Shown here one piece after another: positions 38,187-47,210 of a stretch of 64,000 nt of DNA. Where the stretch lies: positions 30,894,312 to 30,958,311 of the forward strand of contig NC_086352.1 in NCBI RefSeq assembly GCF_036324505.1, read 5' to 3'. Below the pieces are notes generated by a model. That model saw only the letters and a list, made by a program, of their open reading frames with translations, did not search any database and had not been told where the DNA came from. Position 1 is the stretch's first letter, and every line of letters starts with the position of its first letter. The DNA is from Eleginops maclovinus. Lineage: Eukaryota > Chordata > Actinopteri > Perciformes > Eleginopidae. A program made the translations under genes and the position numbers.

Positions 38187-38197
38187 GGTTAAAAAAT
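38187..38197 (-). promoter_or_regulatory. Conserved TATA-like word upstream of lectin A
   Basis: CCTGGTTAAAAAA on the plus strand (minus TTTTTTAACCAGG) lies about 85 bp before the ATG. The same word, CCTGGTTAAATA, lies at the same distance before copy D, and CCTGGTTTAA before pseudogene C. Sharing of position among paralogues suggests a core promoter; this is inference. Confidence 0.42.
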
Positions 38198-38839
38198 GTT
38201 TAAAAAAACCTACGTGGGATGTGACATGCGGATTGAATTACTACCACCTGTCTACCAATGACAGCAGCCCAAAACCTAGACTGTCCTACCTCCACACCCC
38301 TGACATCAAATTGACCAATCGTGTAATCCTGACTAAAATAGGATGGTACACACACAATAAATGTGCTCACTCTGTAAAGACATTATTAAATGAAACTTTG
38401 GAATAATTTGGTATTAGAACCTAATTTACAGGTAAAGGTACTAATTTGTAGGCAGAATATCCCCTGTGATATCGTAATGTGTAATAGTATTATTGCTGGT
38501 GCATTAACATGTTTGACACAATGTATTAATGCAGTTGGTGATGGTGGGAAAAAACAATGTATTAATGTTCTTCTTATGTACGCATATACATTTATAAATG
38601 TTGCTTTATTAAGAGACCAATTTTTTAAATATCTGTCACGGTTTATCATCTATGAACAGATCTTACAAAGTCACCCTTTTGGTTAAATGTCTAAAACACC
38701 ATCAAAGAGGAATGACCATATACTGTATTTCAAGTCAAGTAAACCCTTTAGCTGGAAAGACAGACGTGCAGTAGCATTTCAGATATATTTGTATTAATGA
38801 TATCCAAAATATTTAAGTATATACTGTACACTTATATCA

Positions 38840-39040
38840 TATAAAACCTTAAAACTACAAGTTACCTCTAAATATGGAAGTACAAGTGGCACTGTTTTAA
38901 GGAAATGCGCTGACACAGTTCGACAGTGCTCACAGCTTAGTTTTCTTTAATTTGTTTATGTAAATCCAACAACCAGGCAAATATTCTGTTCCTCTCCTCG
39001 CTGGATAGTCCAAACCAGTCTGTAACAACAACTCACTTTT
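38840..39040. repeat. Lectin-unit upstream block, copy 1
   Basis: Words in order, AAGTGGCACTGTTTTAAGG, CACAGCTTAG, AATTTGTTTATGTAAATCC and AACCAGGCAAATATTCTG, recur at 50,175-50,290 and 54,460-54,570. It marks the far upstream part of the duplicated lectin unit. No coding frame. It could be duplicated baggage or a regulatory region. Confidence 0.6.
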
Positions 39041-39236
39041 GCTTGTATTTCAAAGCTGCATGAGTAACATTGAAACTGAAATTTTGGGTTACACAAAATT
39101 ATTTTCTTTTTAATGTTTTTTTCAGTAAAAAGTGGTTTTATATTGTTCATTGTCACCAAAAAATCTTAACGAGTCTGAAAAAAAAGATACAAGTTTGAAT
39201 ACAATGAACAGAATCCTACCACTGTAAGTTACTAAG

Positions 39237-40166
39237 ATGTGCAGGCTACGAGGCAAGGCTGTCCCTTGTCTCCATTGTTGTTTACCCTAGCTATTGAGCC
39301 ACTGGCTATGGCAATTCGTAAGAATACCAACTTAGAAGGCATAAAGATTGGAGACTTAGAACATCGTATAGCTCTGTATGCCGACGATGTGATTTTGTTC
39401 TGTTCTAATATGAAACATACTTTACCCACCTTGCTCGATCTGATAGGGTCTTTTGGTGTTTTTGCGGGTTACAAGATTAATGATTCTAAATCTGTAATAA
39501 TGTTTATGAATGAAAACGAGACAAAATCCCTCCAATTCGAACTCCTTTTTTCTAGTCTCATCAAAAGGTTTTACTTATCTAGGTATTGAGATTTGTCCTA
39601 CTATTGATAAAAATTGTTCCCAATAACTATAATCCAATGTTAGATAAGGTCACTCATCTTGTGAACAGATGGACAAAACTTCCCATCTCTATGATTGGAC
39701 GTGTGAATGTTCTGAAGATGTCAATATTACCTAATTTTTTGTATCTTTTCCTGTCCATTCCACTGTCCCCTCCACCATCATTTTTTCCTTTAGTCAAAAA
39801 GCTTTTTTCAAACTTCATATGGAACAACAGGCGTCCTAGACTTAGGCTGTCACTGTTGTATCTAACATACGATAGAGGCAGATTACAGTTACCAAATCTG
39901 GAGTGGTATTACTGGGCAGCTCTAATCAGAGCAGGGATGTTTTATTTTGAAAAATGTTATCCTTCATCCTGGGTCTCAGTAGAATTACACCTAATTAATA
40001 TGCCCCTACATTTATATATACTCTGCAAATAAGAACAAACTACTCAAACAGACAAAAAATCCCTTTCTTAAAAATACTCTAATGATCTGGTCCAATGTGT
40101 GTGCATATTTGGGAGAGTCTCCCGGATTATCACAGTTTTCCCCTATTTTCGGTAATGATGACTTCC
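39237..40166 (+). pseudogene. L1-clade LINE ORF2 fragment (reverse transcriptase to C-terminus)
   Basis: Frame 39,239-39,589 encodes the palm of an L1/Tx1-type reverse transcriptase: RQGCPLSPLLF, then YADDVIL with the catalytic YADD at 39,377-39,388, then FGVFAGYKIN. After a frameshift near 39,585 the next frame (39,586-40,032) gives the post-RT region: WTKLPISMIGRVNVLKM, then FIWNNRRPRL and LQLPNLEWYYWA. A stop at 40,030 is followed by more family sequence (SQFSPIFG) to about 40,165. The 5' part of ORF2 (endonuclease, RT fingers) and ORF1 are absent. The copy is dead and abuts the L2-like LINE at about 40,170. Confidence 0.82.
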
Positions 40167-40169
40167 AAC

Positions 40170-40759
40170 TTTTTTTTGCAACATGCAAACCGCCCAAGCG
40201 AGCCCTATCATCCAATATGATAGAGAACAACTTCTGTACATCAGGTCGCTGGTGGACAGCAATAATCCACCACGACCTGCAAACAATGGAGAGTCTCTGT
40301 GTTTACCTGCTGGAGCTCTAGCTGTGGAGCGCAGGAGGAAGAGACGGCGAGGAAACGTGAAAACAGGCCTCCTCTACCGAGTTTACTTCTGGCAAATGTC
40401 CAATCCCTGGATAATAAGCTGGACGAACTCCGTTGCAGGATGGCATTTCCACGGGACATTAAGAGCTGTAATGTTTTGGTTTTCGCAGAGACTTGGCTCG
40501 ACCCCACGATACCGGACGCCGCCATTGCTCCACACGGATTCTCCATTCATCGCCAGGACCGGACAATAAACTCAGGGAAGAGCAAGGGAGGAGGTGTGTG
40601 CTTCATGATTAACAACAAGTGGTGCTCAGATGTGGAAATCATTTCTTCGGACTGTTCTCCCAGCCTAGAGCACATCATGATCGGATGCCGGCCTTTTTAT
40701 CTGCCAAGGGAGTTCACATCGGTTGTTCTAACAGCAGTGTATGTTCCGCCGCACGCTGA
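40170..40759 (+). pseudogene. L2-like LINE, 5' part (endonuclease), left of LTR insertion
   Basis: The plus strand starts with the N-terminal region of a jockey-type LINE ORF (40,183 onward; PIIQYDREQLLYIRS, then a basic ERRRKRRRG run). A frameshift near 40,360 leads into an apurinic-type endonuclease frame to 40,759: LLLANVQSLDNKLDELR, VFAETWLDP with the catalytic E of the ETW motif, GGGVCFMIN and RPFYLPREF. The frame ends at TAVYVPPHAD exactly where the Ty3-type LTR begins, and continues in frame after the 3' LTR at 47,855. Clade is a fish jockey-superfamily LINE, most likely L2-like. It is not functional. Confidence 0.82.
40756..40759. repeat. Target-site duplication CTGA, left
   Basis: CTGA directly precedes the 5' LTR and recurs at 47,851-47,854 after the 3' LTR. 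Removing the element and one CTGA restores the LINE endonuclease reading frame, which confirms the boundary. Confidence 0.93.
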
Positions 40760-41588
40760 TGTAGCAGGTATATAAATATACAGGAATGCATTCCACCAAT
40801 AATCCCTCACGTTTTATTTTATTGTTCCAATATTATTTATTGTCACTTTTATTTTGGTATGTTTACTACAAAAGACCGTTTTGGGAGCTAATGCTTTTAG
40901 TTTGAAGTCTTCACTTTCGGCAGTGACGTCATCTACCTGCGTTGCACCCTCTCTCACTCAGTTGTTTGATGGCAGACTGAGGTGAGGAGAGTTTGCCATG
41001 TGCTCTTTGTAGATTTCTGTTCTAAAAGATGTTTACAGTGTTTATATAATCTTAAACTGTGAAACAAGGTTATAATGTCATTCCATGGTGCTAATGTGTT
41101 GCTGTGTAGTTGTTTTGCAGAAGTTTGAGTGTTTTAGCAAACTTTTAGTTAAGTGTACTGTTTGGCGGCACTTGTGAGGACTCACACACAGCACCTGCAG
41201 CATGTTTAATGGCGTCTTTTCCCCACCACAGACTGGTGTGTTGCAGACGTCCATCTGTATTAATGCTGCTGCATTATTGTGTTTATTTCATGCAGGTATG
41301 TTTGTTGCTCCCATGTTTTTGGTCTATTGTGTTTTGTACTATGTGTTTATTTTATTGTTTTATAAGTACTAGTCTCTCAGTTGTTTGATGGCAGACTGAG
41401 ACTGGTGTGTTGCAGACGTCCATCTGTATTAATGCTGCTGCATTATTGTGTTTATTTCATGCAGAGGAATAAATACGCCACAGTTTCGGTTAAAGACAAC
41501 AACCGAATCTCCTTGTCCATCAAACACGCACAACACAACGCAGAGTCGTAGCAAGGGTCTGCTGAGAAGTAGGCCCAGACCGGCTACA
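40760..41588 (+). repeat. 5' LTR (829 bp)
   Basis: Ends TGTAGC...GCTACA are perfect 6-bp inverted repeats. A TATA-like TTTATATAATC lies near 41,041 and a polyadenylation signal AATAAA at 41,469. Compared with the 3' LTR it has three substitutions, an extra 20 bp (41,061-41,080 region, GAAACAAGG...) and an extra 169 bp (41,296-41,464). The arithmetic (640+20+169=829) accounts for the full length difference. Confidence 0.95.
41296..41464 (+). other. Intron-like 169-bp insert in 5' LTR
   Basis: The segment begins GTATGT after CAG and ends TTTATTTCATGCAG, so its edges are those of a GT-AG intron with a pyrimidine-rich 3' end. The 3' LTR lacks it precisely. Its last 65 bases (41,400-41,464) duplicate the 65 bases before it (41,231-41,295), and 24 bases at 41,376-41,399 duplicate 40,957-40,980. 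Simple loss or gain through the direct repeats would give the same edges, so splicing is only one explanation. Confidence 0.75.
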
Positions 41589-41589
41589 T

Positions 41590-41607
41590 TGGTGCCGTGA
41601 CCCGGAT
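41590..41607 (+). other. Primer binding site, tRNA-His-like
   Basis: One base after the 5' LTR, TGGTGCCGTGACCCGGAT matches the complement of the 3' end of vertebrate tRNA-His (as I recall it) at 17 of 18 positions, the exception being C for T at position 13. The primer starts minus-strand DNA synthesis. Confidence 0.75.
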
Positions 41608-41860
41608 GACATCGTGGATCAACACCAGCTTGGTCACCGGAGGTTGTCAGAGGTCAAAACAACAACAAAAAAGAGGTTCCCTTATGAAGGTTGTATTGAA
41701 GTGGCTTTGTCACAGTTACAAGGACATTGTGTTCTTTTTGAACAAATGTGTGTCAAGTGAAAGAAAAAGACATTGAAGAAAATGTCCACTGTTTTTTGTG
41801 AATCAGTATTATCTGTTTTTTTTTACATTAACTAAATTTTTTGAAACAAAAAAAAAAGAG

Positions 41861-43501
41861 ATGGATTTCAATGTAATGGGGAAAGCTGTTCAAAATGTTT
41901 CTGGTTTTGGGAGGGGGGCACAACTTCCTGGTTTGGAATTATTTAACTCTCCAGTTGCTGGTTTGGGGAGGGGTGCACCGCTGTTTAACTCTTTTGGGAG
42001 GGGGGCACAACTTCCTGGTTTGGAATTATTTAACTCTCCAGTTGCTGGTTTGGGGAGTGGTGCACCGCTGTTTAACTCTTTTGGGAGGGGTGCACCGCTG
42101 TTTAACTCTTTTGGGAGGGGGGCACAGCTGTTTAATTCTTCAGTTGCAAGTCCAGGCGACATGATGTCGCCAGCGCCCAGCTACACCCGCCCAGTTATTG
42201 TTCCAGACAATGGAGGTTCCCCAGTTCTCACCTCCACCCGTCTACCTAGCCACCCGTCCCTTACCGACAGACCTACCTTTTCACTTTCGGCCATCCCAGA
42301 CAGGAGTGACCCAGCTTTGAGTGATCTCATCGCACACATCGCCCAGCAAGTGGGACAGTCTATATCAGCTCAGTTAAAGGAAGAGAGTCAAGCGAATGAA
42401 GGCAGTCAAGCACGGGTTCAAAACTCAGGTGCAGGCCAGTCGCGCGTTGACTCCACACTTAACCTGACTGGTGTGAAGTTAGTCATGCAGTCCGATGTGA
42501 GAGAGCCTCCTGTGTACAGAGGAGATGGGTCTGACAAGCTCTCAGTGCATGAGTGGGAGGAGCTCATGGACACATACTTGAGGAAGAGGAGCATACAGCT
42601 AGGTGAGCAGCATCAGGAGATGTTGACTAGATTAATGGGCAAAGCCAGAGACATTGTGAAGATAACGCTCCGTAGCAATCCGTTATTGAAGCCTCACGAG
42701 AACCCAAAAGTTATAACTGACATATTGAAACAGCATTTTGGTGGTGTGTCATGTTCGAGTATGCCCCTTGCAGACTTCTACAGCACTGTGCCTGTAGCAG
42801 GAGAGGACCCTGTCGAGTACTGGATCCGCCTTAACAAAGCTGTTGATGCAGCTGAGGAGGGCTTGAGCAGACATGGGAGACATATTGATGATCCCCGTCG
42901 AGAAGTAACTATGATGTTTGTCAAGTATTGTCCAGATCCCTCCCTGGCTGCAGTGTTGCGGTTCAAAGCGCCAGAGAAGTGGACAGCTGGTGAAATACAG
43001 GAGCATGTTGACCGTTATCAAATCGAAATGAGAGAACAGCTGAACACCAGACCAAACCGCCCCAGCACAGCAAGACATGTGGCAGCTCATGTTCAAACAC
43101 CTGTGTCTGAAGAGGTGTCTATGCCTAGCCTTCCAGTGTTGCCCCCTGTCCAGGCTGAAGCGAATGTCACATCTGCTCCTCAGTTTGATGGTAATTGCCT
43201 AAAGACTTTGATTGGCCTGTTTGACCGCACACTAGCTCAGAACAGCCAGGCGATGGCTCAGAACAGCCAGCCGAAGGCTCAAAACAACCAGCCAATGTAT
43301 AGGCAGCACCCGTCTGACCAGAGAAAACACTGCAAGGTATGCAAGTCTATGGAACACTCCACTCTAGCACACTGCCGGCGGGAGCGCCTGTGCTTGTCTT
43401 GTTTTAAGCCTGGTCATATCAAGAAAGACTGTCAGAGTTACACTCCCGGACGGGAGGACCAGGCCGCACATTCACCTCGAGAGCAGCAGCCTTTAAACTG
43501 A
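41861..43501 (+). CDS. Ty3-type retrotransposon gag
   Basis: I choose the ATG at 41,861 (546 codons); an upstream ATG at about 41,798 lies in a T/A-rich leader. Residues about 15-105 are tandem repeats built on FGRGAxL and LFNS, encoded by two 87-bp units then several 30-bp units. The middle (about 205-390) is an alpha-helical capsid-like region (SVHEWEELMDTYL, DPVEYWIRLNKAVDAAEE). Near the end lie two zinc knuckles: an irregular CKVC-x4-H-x5-C and a canonical CLSC-FKPG-H-IKKD-C (CX2CX4HX4C), which bind RNA during particle assembly. The stop at 43,499-43,501 directly follows a UUUAAAC slippery heptamer. The frame is intact, unlike most copies in the window. Confidence 0.9.
   Translation: MDFNVMGKAVQNVSGFGRGAQLPGLELFNSPVAGLGRGAPLFNSFGRGAQLPGLELFNSPVAGLGSGAPLFNSFGRGAPLFNSFGRGAQLFNSSVASPGDMMSPAPSYTRPVIVPDNGGSPVLTSTRLPSHPSLTDRPTFSLSAIPDRSDPALSDLIAHIAQQVGQSISAQLKEESQANEGSQARVQNSGAGQSRVDSTLNLTGVKLVMQSDVREPPVYRGDGSDKLSVHEWEELMDTYLRKRSIQLGEQHQEMLTRLMGKARDIVKITLRSNPLLKPHENPKVITDILKQHFGGVSCSSMPLADFYSTVPVAGEDPVEYWIRLNKAVDAAEEGLSRHGRHIDDPRREVTMMFVKYCPDPSLAAVLRFKAPEKWTAGEIQEHVDRYQIEMREQLNTRPNRPSTARHVAAHVQTPVSEEVSMPSLPVLPPVQAEANVTSAPQFDGNCLKTLIGLFDRTLAQNSQAMAQNSQPKAQNNQPMYRQHPSDQRKHCKVCKSMEHSTLAHCRRERLCLSCFKPGHIKKDCQSYTPGREDQAAHSPREQQPLN
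41906..42150 (+). repeat. Coding minisatellite in gag
   Basis: Units of 87 bp (two) and 30 bp (several) based on TTTGGGAGGGG and CACCGCTGTTTAACTC repeat in tandem, always in frame. The product is rich in FGRGA and LFNS. The repeats are G-rich on the plus strand. Confidence 0.9.
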
Positions 43502-43532
43502 CTGGCCCGCATTTGGAGAGGGGACGTGTGGG
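43492..43532 (+). promoter_or_regulatory. Predicted -1 ribosomal frameshift site (gag-pol)
   Basis: T TTA AAC at 43,492-43,498 is in the exact phase needed (X XXY YYZ relative to gag codons) and is followed at once by the gag UGA. Slipping back one base enters the protease frame (43,513 region). Seven bases downstream CCCGCA (43,506-43,511) can pair with TGTGGG (43,527-43,532), a 6-bp stem with one G-U pair at the usual spacing. Phase and motif are seen; use is inferred. Confidence 0.72.
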
Positions 43533-44290
43533 TGAGGACAGACAAACCCTCGGAGGTGACAGTGAATATGAACAGTGTTATGTGAAGTTGTGCGGTGCAG
43601 CACCGGCTGGTGTGACGATAATAGCACAGAACACGCATAGAGTTGAGCCATATGATGAGCTATTCTATGCTCCAGTCAATGTGAATAATATGTTCCAGAT
43701 GCAGGGAATGCTTGATTCAGGTTCCATGGCCTGTACTTTCAGTGAAGAAGCAGTGGAAAAGATGCTGAGTGAAAAAGTATTGTCAGAACCAAGACCGATG
43801 ACTCAGGAAGTGGTTTTAGTTGGGTGTGGAGGAAAACTCACTAAACCGAAGTGCATGTACGAAGTGGAACTGAAGGTGTATGGGGAGAGCTGCATCGTTC
43901 CAGTTCTTGTGGTGCCAGGCCAGCGAGATGATCTCATCATTGGCACAAACGTGATCAAGTTTCTCATGCGCAAGTTGAAGAACAGTGATGATTACTGGCG
44001 GCTTATCTCCGTTTGCAGTCTTTCCTCATCCCCAGAGTGTGAACAGTTCTTGGACCTCATGGCGAACACATCCCGTTGGAGGGGTGAGGAGCTACCAGAC
44101 AAAATTGGCACAGTCAAGCTGAAGCAGTCAGTCACTCTCCTAGCAATGCAAGAACACCTCGTTTGGGGTAAGCTACCTAACGATACTCCCATGTCACCGG
44201 GAAGCACTGTGATAGTTGAGCCGACCTCATCCAAGTCCATGCCACGTAACATCATGGTTGGCCGGATCGTGACACCTCTGTGGGGTGATA
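43498..44290 (+). CDS. pol, protease part (aspartic protease)
   Basis: This frame has no natural ATG and is best read as entered by -1 frameshift at the gag end. It encodes a retropepsin: the catalytic DSG lies about 68 residues in (GMLDSGSMACTF), followed by VVLVGCGGK, a VPVLVVPG strand and DDLIIGTNVI corresponding to the second conserved retropepsin motif. Downstream comes the spacer that normally leads to RT (SMPRNIMVGRIVTPLWGDRW). At about 44,290 the sequence jumps to RNase H in another frame; this frame stops at 44,313. Retropepsin releases gag and pol proteins by cleavage. The copy retains the active-site motif but its pol is broken downstream. Confidence 0.85.
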
Positions 44291-44291
44291 G

Positions 44292-46841
44292 GTGGATTTC
44301 TCACGTCCCCTGATTCTGTCAACTGATGCTTCCTTGGACGGGCTTGGCGCAGTGTTGTCACAAGTAGCAGCTGGTGAAAGTAAAGCCCGTCCCATAGCTT
44401 TTGCAAGTAAGACACTGAGCAGCTCTCAGAAGAATTATCCAGCTCACCGGCTTGAGTTTTTGGCGTTGAAGTGGAGTGTGTGTGACAAATTCAGCCATTG
44501 GCTGAAGGGCAATTCCTTCACAGTATGGACGGACAATAATCCACTCACATACATAATGACTAAGACCAAACTCGACGCCTGCGAACAACGATGGGTCTCA
44601 AAGCTCGCTCCTTATACTTTCAGTCTGAAGCACATTGCAGGAACCAAGAACGTAGTGGCTGATGCTCTCAGTCGGGACCCGTTTGCCAAGACAGTTGGGC
44701 GTAGACTTGTTACAGAGTCCTATGGCAATCTGCTTGCCGAATCTGATGAAGTTGGAGAAAATGGAGTTCAGGATGTCTTTCGCTTAAAGGTCCAGTGTCA
44801 GCGGACGAAGAGGTCAAAACAAGGTGCTGTGACTCAGTCCCATTGTTCCCCACCCCTGTGTAACAACATTGTGAAAGCTGTCCTTGATTCTCATGACCAC
44901 TGGGATGCAGCTGCAGAGTCCAGGGCGACAGAGTTGATCCAGTCCGTTCAACACCTTGTTCCACCAGGGCAGGATCTGCTACCTGCCTTCTCCCTGGAAG
45001 AGCTCCGAAAAAGCCAAGAGCTTGACCCTGGCATCTCTAGAGTCATGCCTTTTCTGAGTCGACAGAGAAGACCCTCAAGGCGGGAGAGAGACGGTCTGGA
45101 CACAAGTGCTCTGGTACTCATCAAGCAGTGGGAGAGACTTAATGTCGTTGATGGAGTGCTCTATAGAGTCACCAAGGATCCCTTGAGCAAACAGAAGAGG
45201 CGTCAGTTTGTCTTGCCCCAAAGTCTGGTATACAAAGCCTTGCGTGGTGTACATGACTTGGCCGGACATCAAGGGCAGGCAAGAACGATTTACCTGACAA
45301 GACAACGCTTCTTCTGGCCTAGAATGGAGCACCAAATTAAGGACTATGTGAAGTGCTGCCAGAGGTGCATCCTGGCCAAGACACCGGATCCTTCTGCCAG
45401 AGCTCCGCTTGAAAGTATCAGGACCACCGCTCCTATGGAACTAGTGTGTTTGGATTTCTGGAGTGCGGAAGATAGCAAGCAGCGTTCAGTAGATGTTCTT
45501 GTCCTGACAGATCACTTCACAAAGTTAGCCCATGCCTTTCCCTGCACAAACCAACAAGCAAAACAAGTTGCTAAGAAGTTGTGGGATAACGTCTTCTGTG
45601 TGTATGGGTTTGCGGGGCGCATACATACAGATCAAGGAGCCAACTTTGAGAGTGAGCTCATCGCAGAACTGCTTAAACTATCGGGTGTCTCCAAGTCACA
45701 CACTACAGCCTACCACCCCATGGGGAACGGAGGGACTGAGAGATTTAACAGGACTCTGGGGGGTATGCTCCGTTCACTGCCACTGAGAGAGAAGGCCAAG
45801 TGGCCCCAGCAAATCCAGATCCTGACATTTGCATACAATGCGACAGTGCATGAGACGACTGGCTACGCACCCTTCCACTTAATGTTTGGTCGGTTTCCAA
45901 GGCTCCCCGTTGATGTGATGTTCAAACAGGTCCTACACGACCCAGTGGTTGTTGACTATGGCAGCTATGTAACAACGCTTATGTCCCACCTCCATGAAGC
46001 AGCAGACATTGCTCGAAAGCATGCCATCAAGGAGCAAGACAAGCAAGCCAGAGGTTACAATCGCAGGATCAAGGGGACTTGCCTGAGCGTGGGAGACAGA
46101 GTACTTCTCGCCAACAAAGGCGAGAGGGGAAAGAAGAAACTTGCGGACAAGTGGGAACCAACAGTCTATACTGTCGTGGACAGCAACCCACAGACCCATG
46201 TCTACATGTTGGAAGATGACAAGGGTAAAACAAAGGTAGTGCATCGCAACCTTATCCTGGATATCAGCTTCCTGCCCATAGAGTCTGCTCAAGGAAACAT
46301 GCCGGAGACCGAGGACAGTCTTGATGATTCAAAGGACGGGTCTCGGATGGAGGATCTCGTCAACTCTTTGGATGAGGAAGAGGGTTCGGAGGATAGGACA
46401 AGCGCATGGGCACTGAGTGGGGCGGAAGACACTGCCAGTCACCGGTCCTGTGACGGAGCTGATACAGACGAAGATCAGTCTGATGCAGAGCTAGATCAGT
46501 CAAGTGTACCAGATACAGCATCAGTGATCGACGCAAGCAGTGTCCATTCATTCAGACCGGTTACAGCGTCAGCAGTTGACACATCAGACTCAGTGTCGAT
46601 GGTTGACACAGGCCATGTCCCGACCGTTATTTCTGACACTTTACCAACGGTTGCAGAACAGGGCCGAGACAGCCAAGTACCCACTCAAGCAGACACGCAG
46701 GGTGTGGTCAGGACACGTGCTGGCAGGGTTGTTAAGAGAGTCAGCCGTTTTGAAGAGACAATGGCTCAGAGGCCGACCAGCATGAGGGGGTTCGCAAACT
46801 CTTTCAGTAAGAGATCCCAGTCTCTTCTTACCCTGTTCTAA
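44292..46841 (+). CDS. pol, RNase H and integrase part (RT deleted)
   Basis: 849 codons, open from a GTG at 44,292 with a stop just before it, so it is a pol remnant and not a normal start. RNase H spans about 1-130 with the four acidic residues D12, E55, D81 and D124. The integrase zinc domain is H321-x4-H326-x29-C356-x2-C359. The integrase core has D388, D447 and E483, with D447 and E483 separated by 35 residues (D,D35E). An SH3-like C-terminal domain follows (about 600-655; LADKWEPTVYTVV). The last ~185 residues are rich in Ser, Asp and Thr and end with a basic stretch (RTRAGRVVKR); I see no chromodomain. The reverse transcriptase that should precede RNase H is missing. Confidence 0.9.
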   Translation: MDFSRPLILSTDASLDGLGAVLSQVAAGESKARPIAFASKTLSSSQKNYPAHRLEFLALKWSVCDKFSHWLKGNSFTVWTDNNPLTYIMTKTKLDACEQRWVSKLAPYTFSLKHIAGTKNVVADALSRDPFAKTVGRRLVTESYGNLLAESDEVGENGVQDVFRLKVQCQRTKRSKQGAVTQSHCSPPLCNNIVKAVLDSHDHWDAAAESRATELIQSVQHLVPPGQDLLPAFSLEELRKSQELDPGISRVMPFLSRQRRPSRRERDGLDTSALVLIKQWERLNVVDGVLYRVTKDPLSKQKRRQFVLPQSLVYKALRGVHDLAGHQGQARTIYLTRQRFFWPRMEHQIKDYVKCCQRCILAKTPDPSARAPLESIRTTAPMELVCLDFWSAEDSKQRSVDVLVLTDHFTKLAHAFPCTNQQAKQVAKKLWDNVFCVYGFAGRIHTDQGANFESELIAELLKLSGVSKSHTTAYHPMGNGGTERFNRTLGGMLRSLPLREKAKWPQQIQILTFAYNATVHETTGYAPFHLMFGRFPRLPVDVMFKQVLHDPVVVDYGSYVTTLMSHLHEAADIARKHAIKEQDKQARGYNRRIKGTCLSVGDRVLLANKGERGKKKLADKWEPTVYTVVDSNPQTHVYMLEDDKGKTKVVHRNLILDISFLPIESAQGNMPETEDSLDDSKDGSRMEDLVNSLDEEEGSEDRTSAWALSGAEDTASHRSCDGADTDEDQSDAELDQSSVPDTASVIDASSVHSFRPVTASAVDTSDSVSMVDTGHVPTVISDTLPTVAEQGRDSQVPTQADTQGVVRTRAGRVVKRVSRFEETMAQRPTSMRGFANSFSKRSQSLLTLF

Positions 46842-47198
46842 AGGGGCTGTATTATTTCTTCTTGTTTGTTTTCTTTTATTGAGATGTTTCTTTTTTTATC
46901 GTTGCCTTTTTTTTTTACATTTTGCAATGTGTCACTGTAAGTGATGTACTGTTTACTGTATGTGCTCACGAGTACGGTTTGGGACTCAAGTAGGCCGGGT
47001 AGTTTGGTGTACACGGCACCAAGCAATTCTAAGAGGGGACTAAGGGTTGATCACCCTTTTGATTTCTCTGAACCTGTTTACCAGGTAGCTTCTAGCTGAT
47101 TGTGAAGATGGTATCTTTATGTGAACCCGTGCCAGTTTTAACCCAGTGTTAATGTCAGTGTTATGTCCTGTCAGCCGCTCAGGATTTTGGTGTAATTC
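46842..47198 (+). other. Retrotransposon 3' untranslated region
   Basis: About 360 bases between the integrase stop and the polypurine tract with no frame of note, so there is no env-like third gene. Contains T-runs (46,886-46,917). Confidence 0.7.
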
Positions 47199-47210
47199 AG
47201 GAGGGGTGAA
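47199..47210 (+). other. Polypurine tract
   Basis: AGGAGGGGTGAA lies immediately before the 3' LTR. It primes plus-strand DNA synthesis. One T interrupts the purine run. Confidence 0.8.

Noticed and set aside
41906..42150. CRISPR-like array from regularly spaced repeats
   Set aside because: The repeats are contiguous in-frame coding units in gag, with no spacers, in a eukaryotic genome.
46280..46841. Chromodomain at the integrase C-terminus
   Set aside because: The tail is Ser/Asp/Thr-rich with a short basic end; I see none of the aromatic chromodomain pattern.
46842..47198. Possible env-like or third gene in the LTR element
   Set aside because: The interval between integrase and polypurine tract has no frame of useful length, so the element is not retrovirus-like in having an env.
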